In this document: positions 51,216 to 59,152 of the stretch, in pieces
How positions within the stretch are numbered: the first letter of the stretch is position 1
How the letters are laid out: every line of letters starts with the position of its first letter
NCBI GenBank assembly: GCA_014138095.1
Contig: JACGXE010000002.1
Location: forward strand, 682,001 to 746,000
Direction of reading: 5' to 3'
DNA: 64,000 nucleotides
DNA from: Ochrobactrum sp. RH2CCR150
GTDB lineage: Bacteria > Pseudomonadota > Alphaproteobacteria > Rhizobiales > Rhizobiaceae
Made by a program: the position numbers and the translations under genes
Notes under the pieces: generated by a model
The model's input: only the letters and a program-made list of their open reading frames with translations
What the model was told of the DNA's origin: nothing
Database searches by the model: none

Positions 51216-52454
51216 ATGGGCCTTTTGACTTGGGTGGGGAAGCCTTTCGGGCTTCTTTCCGGCCCATGGCGCGCATTCTTTGGAATGTCGACCACAAGCG
51301 GCGAGACGGTCACCTATGAACACGCGATGCAGCTTGATGCTGTCTGGGCGTGTGTGAACCTGATTTCAAATGCCGTGAAGACGCTGCCCTGTAATGTCTA
51401 CAAGGGCGATGGCGTTGACGTCGACCGCGAGAATCCGCTGTACGAACTCCTGCACGACCTGCCGAACCTGGACGACAGTGCATCTGATTTCTGGGGAATG
51501 GCAGCTCTCTGCCTCTGCCTTGATGGCAATTTCTTCGCAGAAAAGAAGAAAAACGGCGGTCGGCTGGTAGCGTTGAACCCGTTCAATCCGCTTTGCGTCG
51601 ACGTAAAGCGCGATGATCGGAACAACCGCTACTACGAAGTCACCGAGCAGTACAAAAACGGCAAGAAGGGCGGCGTTCGCAAAATCCGCGAAGAAGATAT
51701 GCTTCACGTCCGCGGGTTGGTCATGCCTGGTTGTGATCGTGGGCTTTCGCCAATTGCCGCACAGCGCAATGTGATAGGTAACGCCATGGCCGGCGAGAAG
51801 ACGTCGGGCCGTATGTTCAAGAACGGCATGATGGCTTCGGTCGTCTTGTCGTCGGATCAGGTTCTGAAAGCCGATCAGCGCAAGCAGATCGCGGAATCGT
51901 TACAGGCATTTGCCGGTGCCGACAAGGCTGGAGGGATCGCGGTACTTGAGGCGGGTTTAACCCCGTCGCAAATCACCATCAACCCGAAAGATGCGCAGAT
52001 GCTTGAGACGCGGCAGTACAGCGTCGAGCAGATCTGCCGCATTTTTGGCGTTCCGCCGGTCATGATTGGCCATGCTGCAAACGGCACGACGACATGGGGG
52101 AGCGGGATCGAGCAATTGATCCTGCAGTTCACCAAGACATGCCTCACGCCCATGCTCAGAAGCATTGAATCGGCAATCTACCGCGACTTGCTTGATGCAA
52201 AGACCCGCAAAACGTCCGTCGTGAAGTTCAATATGGAAGGCCTGCTGCGCGGCGATAGCCAGGCGAGGGCGGAGTTCCTGCAGAAGATGGTCCAGAACGG
52301 CATCTACACGCCGAACGAGGCCAGAGCTTACGAGAACAAGCCAAAGATGGATGGCGGCGACGAATTGATCGTCAATGGCACCATGCAGCCTCTGTCCATG
52401 GTCGGACATAACGGCGGGCCTCCGCTGGACGATACACAGCCAAGCGCTGGATAA
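51216..52454 (+). CDS. Phage portal protein (HK97 family)
   Basis: 412 residues. TYEHAMQLDAVWACVNLISN, VKTLPCNVYKGDG, LHVRGLVMPGCDRGLSPIAA and VEQICRIFGVPPVMIGHAAN are conserved in portal proteins of the HK97 type. Ring at the packaging vertex. Start ATG 51216 after TAGGAG. Confidence 0.95.
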   Translation: MGLLTWVGKPFGLLSGPWRAFFGMSTTSGETVTYEHAMQLDAVWACVNLISNAVKTLPCNVYKGDGVDVDRENPLYELLHDLPNLDDSASDFWGMAALCLCLDGNFFAEKKKNGGRLVALNPFNPLCVDVKRDDRNNRYYEVTEQYKNGKKGGVRKIREEDMLHVRGLVMPGCDRGLSPIAAQRNVIGNAMAGEKTSGRMFKNGMMASVVLSSDQVLKADQRKQIAESLQAFAGADKAGGIAVLEAGLTPSQITINPKDAQMLETRQYSVEQICRIFGVPPVMIGHAANGTTTWGSGIEQLILQFTKTCLTPMLRSIESAIYRDLLDAKTRKTSVVKFNMEGLLRGDSQARAEFLQKMVQNGIYTPNEARAYENKPKMDGGDELIVNGTMQPLSMVGHNGGPPLDDTQPSAG

Positions 52455-52463
52455 GGGAAATTC

Positions 52464-53585
52464 ATGAAATTCGAACACATTTTGACGGCCTTCGAGGCCG
52501 AACCGTGGGCGATTCAGCGCGAAAAACTAGCCGTTTTGGCTGATGTTCTTGCGGCACGTGTGGCGGGCGACAAGCTCGTCACGCCTGAATTTGCAGCGGC
52601 TGTTTCTGATGCTCGCGCAAAGGAAATCGCTGAAGTTGACGGCAAGGTCGCCGTGATCCCGGTTTACGGCGTATTGGCCGACCGAATGGACCTGTTTTCC
52701 GCGATGAGCGGCGGCACATCTTATGCCGGCATCAAGCGCCAGCTGCATAAGGCACTGTCCAACGAGGATGTGAAGGCCGTTGTTCTTGATATTGATAGTC
52801 CTGGCGGCTCGGTACCGGGCACGGACGAACTCGCAACGGAAATTCGCAAATTGCGAGGCGGTGAAAAACCGATCATAGCGCAGGTCAACTCGCTGGCTGC
52901 GAGCGCCGCCTACTGGATTGCGTCATCTGCCGACGAAATCGTTGTCACGCCGTCCGGGCGTGCAGGGTCGATCGGTGTTTATACGGCGCACGACGATATC
53001 TCTGCCGCGTTGGAAAAGGCTGGCGTCAAGCGCACCTACATTTCGGCAGGCAAGCACAAGGTGGAAGGCAACGAAACCGAACCGCTCGGAAAGGACACAC
53101 TGGCCTACATTCAGGACAGCGTAAATCGCTCCTATGGCCGGTTTTTGCAGAGCGTTGCCGATGGGCGGGGCATTACGAAATCTAAAGTCGAAGACGGATT
53201 TGGTCAGGGGAGGGTGTTCTATGCAGAAGCGCTCATGGACAGAGGAATGGCAGACCGTATTGCCACACTTGACGAGACCTTGGCCCGACTGGGCGCGAAC
53301 ACCGAGCCGGAATATGTCCGCCGCGTAAAGGCTTCGAACGCCGCAAAGGCAGAAGCAGCGCAGGCACTGGCCAACAAGATTGCCTCCGGCGAAGAAATCA
53401 CAAAACGCGAATTCGAGAACGGCATGAAGGGTCTTCTTGGTCTTTCGAATTCGGAGGCAGAGCGGGCCGCTCGGCTCTACCTCAAGTCTGATCAGGGGGC
53501 TCCTGATGACGAGACGGATGCTGCTGCTTTGGCAGCCTTAAACCGGCTTTTGGCCGAAGCAAACACACCACTCTTGAAGAAATAG
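52464..53585 (+). CDS. Prohead protease, S49 (SppA/ClpP-fold)
   Basis: 373 residues. VKAVVLDIDSPGGSVPGTDE, catalytic Ser in QVNSLAASAAYWIASSADE, and Lys in TYISAGKHKVEG give the S49 Ser-Lys dyad. The C-terminal third (about 280-373) is Ala/Glu/Lys-rich and helical, as in proteases that carry a scaffold-like tail. Confidence 0.93.
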   Translation: MKFEHILTAFEAEPWAIQREKLAVLADVLAARVAGDKLVTPEFAAAVSDARAKEIAEVDGKVAVIPVYGVLADRMDLFSAMSGGTSYAGIKRQLHKALSNEDVKAVVLDIDSPGGSVPGTDELATEIRKLRGGEKPIIAQVNSLAASAAYWIASSADEIVVTPSGRAGSIGVYTAHDDISAALEKAGVKRTYISAGKHKVEGNETEPLGKDTLAYIQDSVNRSYGRFLQSVADGRGITKSKVEDGFGQGRVFYAEALMDRGMADRIATLDETLARLGANTEPEYVRRVKASNAAKAEAAQALANKIASGEEITKREFENGMKGLLGLSNSEAERAARLYLKSDQGAPDDETDAAALAALNRLLAEANTPLLKK

Positions 53586-53594
53586 GAGCCACTC

Positions 53595-54806
53595 ATGGCT
53601 GAACTAGCAGAACGCATTGGCGAGCTGGGAGCTTCGCTCGCCTCCATTAAAGAGCAGGTCGGCAATCTCGCGACCGATTTCACCACGCAGCTCCAGCAGC
53701 ACGGAACTGTTTCCACCGAGCTGACCAGCAAAGTCGATAAAGCATTGTCCGAGCTTGGCGACACCACGACCCGCATTAGCGAACTGGAAAAGCGCGCCGC
53801 TCGGGAGCGCGATGATGTCGCCCATGGTCCACAGGATGTCGGCGATATCGTCGTGGCATCTGAGAAATTCCAGTCGACCGACGTATCCGGCGCATGGCGC
53901 GGTTCGATCCGAGTTGGCATGGAGCGCGCTGACATTACGTCCGGCAATACCACGGTTGGCGCCGGCCGTTCGGCGGGTACCTCTCTTGTCCCAGGGCAGC
54001 GCGTGCCAGGCATCATTGCCCCGCCTAATCGCCAGCTGACGATCCGCGATCTTATTGCACCGGGCCAGACCTCGGCCGCAAGTGTCGAATTCGTCAAGGA
54101 AACCGGCTTTACGAACAGCGCGGCTCCAGTCGCAGAAGGCACGCAGAAGCCGAAGTCTGACCTGACCTTTGATATGGAAACCACGCCTGTTCGCACGCTG
54201 GCCCATATCTTCAAGGCAAGCCGTCAGATCCTCGACGACGCTCCGGGCCTTGCGAGCTATATCAATGCTCGCGGCACGTACGGGCTCAAGTTCGTTGAAG
54301 AAGGCCAGCTTCTGAACGGTGACGGCACCGGTCAGAACCTGCACGGCATTCTCCCGCAAGCATCGGCCTTCACCCCGGCTTTTGAGCCAGAAAACGAGAC
54401 GGCGATTGACCGCCTCCGACTGGCAATCCTGCAGGTCATTCTGGCCGAATATCCGGCGAGCGGTTTCGTTCTGCATCCAACCGATTGGACCACGATCGAG
54501 TTGACCAAGGACCTTGGCGGCAACTACATTGTCGGCAACGCGCAGTCGCCGATCGGTCCGTCGCTGTGGAATCTGCCGGTCGTCCAGACGCAGGCAATTT
54601 CTGCTGGCAAGTTCCTGACCGGTGCGTTCAATCTCGGCGCGCAGATCTTCGACCGAATGGGCGTCGAAGTGCTTCTGTCCAGCGAGAACGACAAGGACTT
54701 CGAGAACAACATGTTCACGATCCGTATCGAAGAACGCCTCGCGCTGGCGGTTTACCGCCCAGAGGCATTCGTGACCGGCGACGTCAATCCGCCGGTAACT
54801 CCTTAA
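53595..54806 (+). CDS. Major capsid protein (HK97 gp5 fold)
   Basis: 403 residues. An N-terminal coiled-coil delta domain (about 1-80), then RQLTIRDLIAPGQTSAASVE, NSAAPVAEGTQKPKSDLTFD and the C-terminal EERLALAVYRPEAFVTG, all diagnostic of the HK97 capsid family. The delta domain should be cut off by the S49 protease, probably near residue 85-110. Confidence 0.95.
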   Translation: MAELAERIGELGASLASIKEQVGNLATDFTTQLQQHGTVSTELTSKVDKALSELGDTTTRISELEKRAARERDDVAHGPQDVGDIVVASEKFQSTDVSGAWRGSIRVGMERADITSGNTTVGAGRSAGTSLVPGQRVPGIIAPPNRQLTIRDLIAPGQTSAASVEFVKETGFTNSAAPVAEGTQKPKSDLTFDMETTPVRTLAHIFKASRQILDDAPGLASYINARGTYGLKFVEEGQLLNGDGTGQNLHGILPQASAFTPAFEPENETAIDRLRLAILQVILAEYPASGFVLHPTDWTTIELTKDLGGNYIVGNAQSPIGPSLWNLPVVQTQAISAGKFLTGAFNLGAQIFDRMGVEVLLSSENDKDFENNMFTIRIEERLALAVYRPEAFVTGDVNPPVTP

Positions 54807-54814
54807 TCGTTGAC

Positions 54815-54844
54815 GGGGCGCCTCGGCGCCCCTTTTCACGAGGA
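54815..54844 (+). terminator. Terminator-like hairpin plus start-associated sequence
   Basis: GGGGCGCC-TC-GGCGCCCC then TTTT, followed immediately by CACGAGGA and ATG 54849. It may cap the abundant capsid transcript while letting some polymerase through. Confidence 0.75.
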
Positions 54845-54848
54845 AATC

Positions 54849-55082
54849 ATGAAAATCAAAGCGCTGAAAACCTTGGTCGGCAATTACGGCCGATTGGATG
54901 AAGGCATGGTCGCCGATCTGCCAAACTGGCAAGCCGGTCAGCTTCTGGCGCTTGGTTACGTCGAGAAGTTTATGGAGGTTGGCGATGGCCGACACGAAGA
55001 CACGCAAACGCCGGGTGGCGAGCTACATCGGGGCGGGAATCGTCGATCCAAATCCGGCTCCCGAGCCAGAACCCGAGCCTGA
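54849..55082 (+). CDS. Small head-region protein, 77 aa
   Basis: MKIKALKTLVGNYGRLDEGM and LPNWQAGQLLALGYVEKF belong to a short family found right after capsid genes (K-x-L-K-x-x-V-G-x-x-G-x-L-x-x-G). The last 25 residues, after the expected family end, overlap the next gene in another frame. Confidence 0.7.
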   Translation: MKIKALKTLVGNYGRLDEGMVADLPNWQAGQLLALGYVEKFMEVGDGRHEDTQTPGGELHRGGNRRSKSGSRARTRA

Positions 55083-55119
55083 AACGCCGCCGGAGGGTGG
55101 TGGCGATGGCACTGGTTGA
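54985..55119 (+). CDS. Small Pro/Glu-rich protein overlapping the previous gene, 44 aa
   Basis: MADTKTRKRRVASYIGAGIV then a P-E-P-E-P-E-P tail. GGAGG lies 6 bases upstream. The A-S-Y-I-G-A-G-x-V pattern is typical of tiny phage proteins between capsid and connector genes. Overlaps the previous gene by 98 bases in a different frame and the next by 14. Confidence 0.55.
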   Translation: MADTKTRKRRVASYIGAGIVDPNPAPEPEPEPETPPEGGGDGTG

Positions 55120-55438
55120 CCTCGAACTGCTGAAGAAACACCTTCGTGTGTTTCATGATGACGAAGATGCTGAGCTTGAAGTCTATCTGGCTGCGGCAGA
55201 GGCAATCGTCATCGAATATGTCGACCGTGAGATCGTGGCTACCGGCGCGACGCCTACCTTGCCGGATGGCATTGAGTTAACCCCGCCCATCACGGCAGCG
55301 ATCTTGCTGGTCGCGGCTGATCTGTACGAGAACCGCGAACCTGACATGAAAGCCGAAGGTAATGCCGTTCTGCCGCGTCATGTTCGTGCGCTACTCGCTC
55401 CTTATCGGGTGTGGCGCACTCTTCCGGTGGAAGAATAA
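55106..55438 (+). CDS. Head-tail connector (gp6-like)
   Basis: 110 residues. ALVDLELLKKHLRVFHDDED and AELEVYLAAAEAIVIEYVDR, then PITAAILLVAADLYENRE with the C-terminal V-R-A-L-L-A-P-Y-R, match the HK97 gp6-like connector family. Confidence 0.9.
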   Translation: MALVDLELLKKHLRVFHDDEDAELEVYLAAAEAIVIEYVDREIVATGATPTLPDGIELTPPITAAILLVAADLYENREPDMKAEGNAVLPRHVRALLAPYRVWRTLPVEE

Positions 55439-55469
55439 GAGAAGTGTAGCGAGAACGGCTGCACTTCTC
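55439..55469. terminator. Bidirectional hairpin between connector gene and csbD
   Basis: GAGAAGTG (55439-55446) and CACTTCTC (55462-55469) form a perfect stem. It lies between convergent genes; a second stem GGCCGC...GCGGCC follows inside the csbD end. Confidence 0.55.
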
Positions 55470-55478
55470 CTGTGGCCG

Positions 55479-55691
55479 CTATTCTGGCGGCCATTCCTGA
55501 CGGGTGTACCAATCATCGACGTCAGATCTTACGCGGTCTTTTTCCAATCCGTAGCGTTCCTGGATTTTACCTTCCAATTGCTCACGGCGACCGTTGATCT
55601 GATCGAGATCATCGTCAGTCAGCTTGCCCCACTGTTCTTTCACGCTTCCCTTGAACTGTTTCCAGTTACCTTCGACGCGGTTCCAATCCAT
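55479..55691 (-). CDS. CsbD-family stress protein (moron)
   Basis: 70 residues: MDWNRVEGNWKQFKGSVKEQ WGKLTDDDL, GRREQLEGKIQERYG are the CsbD pattern. CsbD proteins are normally chromosomal and induced by general stress. Here the gene is leftward in the head-connector operon, so it must have its own promoter and be expressed in the lysogen. Confidence 0.9.
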   Translation of the reverse strand: MDWNRVEGNWKQFKGSVKEQWGKLTDDDLDQINGRREQLEGKIQERYGLEKDRVRSDVDDWYTRQEWPPE

Positions 55692-55776
55692 CAGAGTTCC
55701 TCCGTTAGGTTTGCAGTATCAGCCTCCTAACTTCGCAGGGCGAGAAATGTTCATTGCGTTTTTGGCGAGGTGTTCA

Positions 55777-55977
55777 ATGCCCTGGCTCCACTTCACAGCC
55801 ACTTACGACTTCATCCCCAAGCCTGCGGTGACGATCCGCTATCCGGCAGGCTACGTCGGGCTAGTGACTACGCCTTGCGCTAATCGCGCCATTGCCGCTG
55901 GCAAGGCCGAGCGCCTTCCAACTCCCACGAAAGACGAGGCCGAAGCATGGCGAAGCGCGCAGGTGCCGGCAGCCTGA
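55777..55977 (+). CDS. Small connector-region protein, 66 aa
   Basis: MPWLHFTATYDFIPKPAVTI then R-Y-P-A-G and A-I-A-A-G-K-A, a family found beside head-tail connectors. GCGAGG precedes the ATG. Overlaps the next gene by 31 bases. Confidence 0.72.
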   Translation: MPWLHFTATYDFIPKPAVTIRYPAGYVGLVTTPCANRAIAAGKAERLPTPTKDEAEAWRSAQVPAA

Positions 55978-56324
55978 ACTGTCGTTTGACGTTTCAGGTT
56001 CGGCAGGACGTGGATGATGGTTTCGGCGGTACGCGCGGCGAATGGGTTGACCAATTCACCGTGCAGGGAAGGCTGGAACCACGTTACGGCAGCAATGCCG
56101 AGAGCGTTATGGCGGCGCGAATGCAGTCCATGCAGCCGTACAATCTGACCATTCGCAGTAGCACCGAGGCAAGGCAGATTACGGCGTCTTGGCGAGTATA
56201 CGATGTGCGAGCGGGGAAGACTGGGGACAAGCCGAACCGCGTGTTTGGCATCAAAACCGCCGTCAATCCCGACGAACGTGGGCAGTACATTGAGATGCTG
56301 GTGATTGAAGGCGAGGAAACGTGA
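55947..56324 (+). CDS. Head-tail adaptor / stopper protein
   Basis: 125 residues. GSLNCRLTFQVRQDVDDGFG and GEWVDQFTVQGRLEPRYGSN, YNLTIRSS, WRVYDVRAG match the phage head-tail joining (SPP1 gp16-like) family. A metal-free beta-barrel that seals the connector. Confidence 0.88.
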   Translation: MAKRAGAGSLNCRLTFQVRQDVDDGFGGTRGEWVDQFTVQGRLEPRYGSNAESVMAARMQSMQPYNLTIRSSTEARQITASWRVYDVRAGKTGDKPNRVFGIKTAVNPDERGQYIEMLVIEGEET

Positions 56325-56788
56325 TGGCGGTAAAGATCAAAGGTCTGGATCGCCTGCAGATAAAGCTCAAGAAATTCCCGGAAGTTGCTGAAACACTTGT
56401 CAAAGCCGCTATGGAGCAAGGCGCGCAGGAAATCGTCAACATGATGCAAAACTTGGTTCCCGTCGATGATGGCGAGCTAATGGAAAGCATCGGCTGGACG
56501 TGGGGTAAGGCTCCAAAATACAGCCAGCGCATTGGCAGTGTAAAGTCGAATGACGGGAAGTTGACAATCACGATTTACGCCGGCAATTCCAAAGTTCGTT
56601 ACGCGCATCTGGTCGAGTTCGGCAGCGCTCCGCACGTGAATGGCGGCATGTATCCCGGCACTTTTAATCCCGGCGCCAAGGCGCAGCCGTTTTTCTACGT
56701 TTCTTGGCGAGCCAAGCGACGTAGCGCTAGGGCCCGAGTGTCTCGCGCTATCACCAAGGCAGCCAAACAGATTGCGGCGGATCGCTAA
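56324..56788 (+). CDS. HK97 gp10-like tail-completion protein
   Basis: 154 residues. VKIKGLDRLQIKLKKFPEVA, DDGELMESIGWTWGKAP, VRYAHLVEFGSAPH and AQPFFYVSWRAKRR are typical. GTG 56321 or ATG 56324 start. Confidence 0.88.
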   Translation: MAVKIKGLDRLQIKLKKFPEVAETLVKAAMEQGAQEIVNMMQNLVPVDDGELMESIGWTWGKAPKYSQRIGSVKSNDGKLTITIYAGNSKVRYAHLVEFGSAPHVNGGMYPGTFNPGAKAQPFFYVSWRAKRRSARARVSRAITKAAKQIAADR

Positions 56789-57204
56789 TGGACCCGGTTT
56801 TAGAACTTCAGGGCGCAATTATTCAACGCTTGCGAAGCTTTCCCGCGCTTGTCTCGCTGATTGGTCAGCGTAGCTACGATAACCCGCCGACAAATGATCA
56901 GGGGCAGGTTTCGCCCTCTATCTTTCCTTACGTCAGCATCGGTGCGTCGAGCGCGCAGCAGATAGATGCCGACTGTATTTTCGCTGACGATATCATTTTC
57001 CAGCTGGATGTCTGGTCGATTGAGCCAGCCAAAAAGCAGATGCGCGACGTCGCAAACGCAGTGCGTCTCGCAACACGAGGGTGGGAGCCTGTTTTGACAG
57101 CTAATGCCCTCGTGACATTCGAATATTGGCGAACTGACTACATCCAGGACGGCGCAATCAACCACGCGTCGATCCGCTACACGGCGATCATCGAGCAGCC
57201 CTAG
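56788..57204 (+). CDS. Tail terminator-like protein (DUF3168)
   Basis: 138 residues. LQGAIIQRLRSFPALVSLIG, PYVSIGASSAQQ and IFQLDVWSIEPAKKQMRDVA match DUF3168/gpU-like tail terminators that stop tail tube growth. Confidence 0.88.
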   Translation: MDPVLELQGAIIQRLRSFPALVSLIGQRSYDNPPTNDQGQVSPSIFPYVSIGASSAQQIDADCIFADDIIFQLDVWSIEPAKKQMRDVANAVRLATRGWEPVLTANALVTFEYWRTDYIQDGAINHASIRYTAIIEQP

Positions 57205-57239
57205 GGCCTCCACGCCGATCACCCAAAAAAACTATTCAT

Positions 57240-57262
57240 GGCCGCCATTGGGTGGCCTTTTT
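57240..57262 (+). terminator. Terminator-like hairpin before the tail tube gene
   Basis: GGCCGCC-ATTG-GGTGGCC then TTTTT. Like the one after the capsid gene, it sits beside a highly expressed structural gene. Confidence 0.78.
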
Positions 57263-57277
57263 CGTATGGAGGCCGCA

Positions 57278-57733
57278 ATGGCTCAAGCAACTACGATCAA
57301 AGGCGGCAAAGTCCGCGTCAAGATCGGTACAGTGGGTGTTGGCGGTGAAATCACCTACGCTGCACCTTGCGGTTTCACGCAGCGTTCTATCAGCCTGAAC
57401 AAAAACCTCAATGAAGTTCCGATCCCAGATTGTGAAGACCCCGATAAGGTCGACTGGGTTGGTCGCGACGCGGTGTCGCTTTCTATGGGGGTGAACGGCG
57501 AAGGTGTATTGGCCGCGGAGTCAGTCGAAGATTGGCTTGATGCCGCGGAATCGATTGATAGCGTCCCTGTCCAGCTTGATCTCGAGTTTCCCGCCAAGAC
57601 GTACACTTACACGGGCAGAATGCACGTCGAAAGTCTCGAAATTGGCGGCAACAACGGCGAGCGCGCGACAAACAACGTTTCTATGCAATCCGACGGCGAG
57701 ATGGTCCGCACTTCGACTCCGACGGCTCCATAA
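57278..57733 (+). CDS. Major tail (tube) protein
   Basis: 151 residues. FTQRSISLNKNLNEVPIPDC, WVGRDAVSLSMGVNGEGVLA, VPVQLDLEFPAKTYTYTGRM and a C-terminal NNVSMQSDGEMV fit GTA/alphaproteobacterial phage tail-tube proteins. Ribosome site GGAGG before ATG 57278. Confidence 0.87.
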   Translation: MAQATTIKGGKVRVKIGTVGVGGEITYAAPCGFTQRSISLNKNLNEVPIPDCEDPDKVDWVGRDAVSLSMGVNGEGVLAAESVEDWLDAAESIDSVPVQLDLEFPAKTYTYTGRMHVESLEIGGNNGERATNNVSMQSDGEMVRTSTPTAP

Positions 57734-58173
57734 TGAGTAGAGACGCGAAAGTTGAACTCGACTGGGCGGATGGTACTTATACCTTCCGCCTTGGTTGGGG
57801 CGAATTGGAAGCGTTGCAGGAAGCTTGCGACGCTGGTCCTTGGATCATTTTGGAGCGACTCTTCACCAAACAGTGCCGGGTTGGCGATATAGCCCACGTT
57901 ATCCGGCAGGGGCTGATTGGCGGAGGATTGGAGCCGACCGACGCCACGAAGCTTGTGCGAACCTACATCGAAAAGCGCCCTCCTGCCGAGAATATCGTCT
58001 TCGCGACCATCATTCTGCAGGCGGGGATTCAAGGCGTGCCAGAGGAGCCGGTGGGGGAGCAAACGGCGGCAAATCAGACGGAGAGCAACTTGACAGTCTC
58101 CCAAACGGAAAAGTCAGATTTGCCGCGGTCTACGGCAACGGTGCGGCGCTCGGCTTCACGCCGCAAGAAGTAA
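57733..58173 (+). CDS. Tail assembly chaperone, upstream frame (GTA-type)
   Basis: 146 residues. VELDWADGTYTFRLGWGELE, ALQEACDAGPWIILERL and VIRQGLIGGGLEPTDATKLV belong to the GTA tail-assembly-chaperone family. Overlaps the tail tube stop by 1 base. The C-terminus ends in a Ser/Arg/Lys tail. Confidence 0.85.
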   Translation: MSRDAKVELDWADGTYTFRLGWGELEALQEACDAGPWIILERLFTKQCRVGDIAHVIRQGLIGGGLEPTDATKLVRTYIEKRPPAENIVFATIILQAGIQGVPEEPVGEQTAANQTESNLTVSQTEKSDLPRSTATVRRSASRRKK

Positions 58174-58310
58174 GACGAATGTCCATGTGGCAGTTTATGG
58201 CTGCCGTTGACGGTTACGTCAAAGCCAACTCGACAGACGATGGCGGTCTGAGCCAGAAGGAAAAAGACGAGCTTTGGGAGTGGGTGAGCGAGGGTAGGGC
58301 GGGGTGCTAA
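58108..58310 (+). CDS. Tail assembly chaperone, downstream frame (by -1 frameshift)
   Basis: In the -1 frame the sequence VRFAAVYGNGAALGFTPQEV then RRMSMWQFMAAVDGYVKANS looks like the second tail-chaperone domain and has no good start of its own. Site G-GAA-AAG (58107-58113) allows Lys-tRNA to slip to AAA; it resembles lambda G-GGA-AAG. Fusion about 192 residues, ending GRAGC. Analogous to lambda G-GT. Confidence 0.72.
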
Positions 58311-58495
58311 TAGCAACCCAACTGCGTTGCCTCGGCCTGCGCCTGTGCGCGCTCCGCTTCCAGCAATCTTGGGATGTTGGTCCGGCTAAGCAGTTGCTGG
58401 CATCTCAGTTCTTTGTTTGCCGGGTCAGATGCCTTATTGCTGGCGCAACTGCTTATAGCCAGCATGATGGTGCAAATAGTGACGATGGCTTTCAT
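58307..58495 (-). CDS. Small lipoprotein (moron)
   Basis: 62 residues: MKAIVTICTIMLAISSCASN is a signal peptide with a lipobox (I-S-S-C). The mature part is short and polar with one more Cys. GAGGAGGGG is the ribosome site. Leftward, first of three. Confidence 0.75.
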   Translation of the reverse strand: MKAIVTICTIMLAISSCASNKASDPANKELRCQQLLSRTNIPRLLEAERAQAQAEATQLGCY

Positions 58496-58520
58496 GTGTG
58501 TCCCCTCCTCGGTCAATTTT

Positions 58521-58829
58521 CTAAGTTAATGGGTTAAAACCCGCACGCGCAATGGTGTTTTCTTCCGCTCGGATCGCGTCAGCTTTTTGATAGATTCGGG
58601 TTCTTAGAGCATCGAACAATCTGCCATCTTGCTCATATATGATGATGTCATTGAGCGTTCCCATGCCGCCATAGCAGTGCAGGATCCGTATCACGCCGTG
58701 AAAGTCAGAAAGTCTAATTTCTGAAGCGCCTTTTTCGAGCACACTTGCCCATCCGTGAACATTATGGGTACGCAATATTGCAACGATCTTATCTACATCG
58801 GAGCAAAGAGTTGCTAAGTCCGGGTGCAT
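58521..58829 (-). CDS. Hypothetical moron protein (DUF6966-like), 102 aa
   Basis: LCSDVDKIVAILRTHNVHGW ASVLEK and LHCYGGMGTLNDIIIY suggest a small helical family (L-x-x-x-N-x-x-x-W-A-x-x-L) I recall as DUF6966. Such proteins occur in effector/immunity-like and accessory contexts. Between the lipoprotein and membrane genes. Confidence 0.6.
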   Translation of the reverse strand: MHPDLATLCSDVDKIVAILRTHNVHGWASVLEKGASEIRLSDFHGVIRILHCYGGMGTLNDIIIYEQDGRLFDALRTRIYQKADAIRAEENTIARAGFNPLT

Positions 58830-58843
58830 CGCAAATTCTTTCG

Positions 58844-59140
58844 CTATAACGTCGGTTCCTTCACGCGAGATCCTGATCTAGCGCCGTCCGCCCCCGTGGC
58901 AAAGCCTTCGAAATCACGACCGATAGTAATCAGCGGCAGCGAAGCCAGTGATGCGAAACCGCCAATGATTAGCAGCGCATACGACATGACCATACTTTGA
59001 CTGTAATAGCCGCCAAATTGCACGTTCTTCGCGACCCTCGCGAGCAGATCCCAGTAGCCATACGCGGACACCAAGGGGCCGGCAAACAGGAACGCGATTC
59101 CTAACCAGCCCAACCCATTAAATCTCTGTTCTATTTTCAT
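58844..59140 (-). CDS. Small membrane protein (moron), 98 aa
   Basis: Start MKIEQRFNGLGWLGIAFLFA; two hydrophobic segments (GWLGIAFLFAGPLVSAYGYW, MVMSYALLIIGGFASLASLP). The longer frame to 59185 would be antisense to the tape-measure start. Its ATG is only 12 bases from the divergent tape-measure ATG. Confidence 0.65.
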   Translation of the reverse strand: MKIEQRFNGLGWLGIAFLFAGPLVSAYGYWDLLARVAKNVQFGGYYSQSMVMSYALLIIGGFASLASLPLITIGRDFEGFATGADGARSGSRVKEPTL

Positions 59141-59152
59141 AGGTGCCCCATC

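Noticed and set aside
53604..55007. 467-residue leftward frame opposite the capsid gene
   Set aside because: Antisense to the conserved capsid gene and the following small genes; no initiation context.
58180..58310. Independent 43-residue gene starting at ATG 58180
   Set aside because: Conserved-looking sequence extends upstream of this ATG in the same frame, which fits a frameshift better than a new start.
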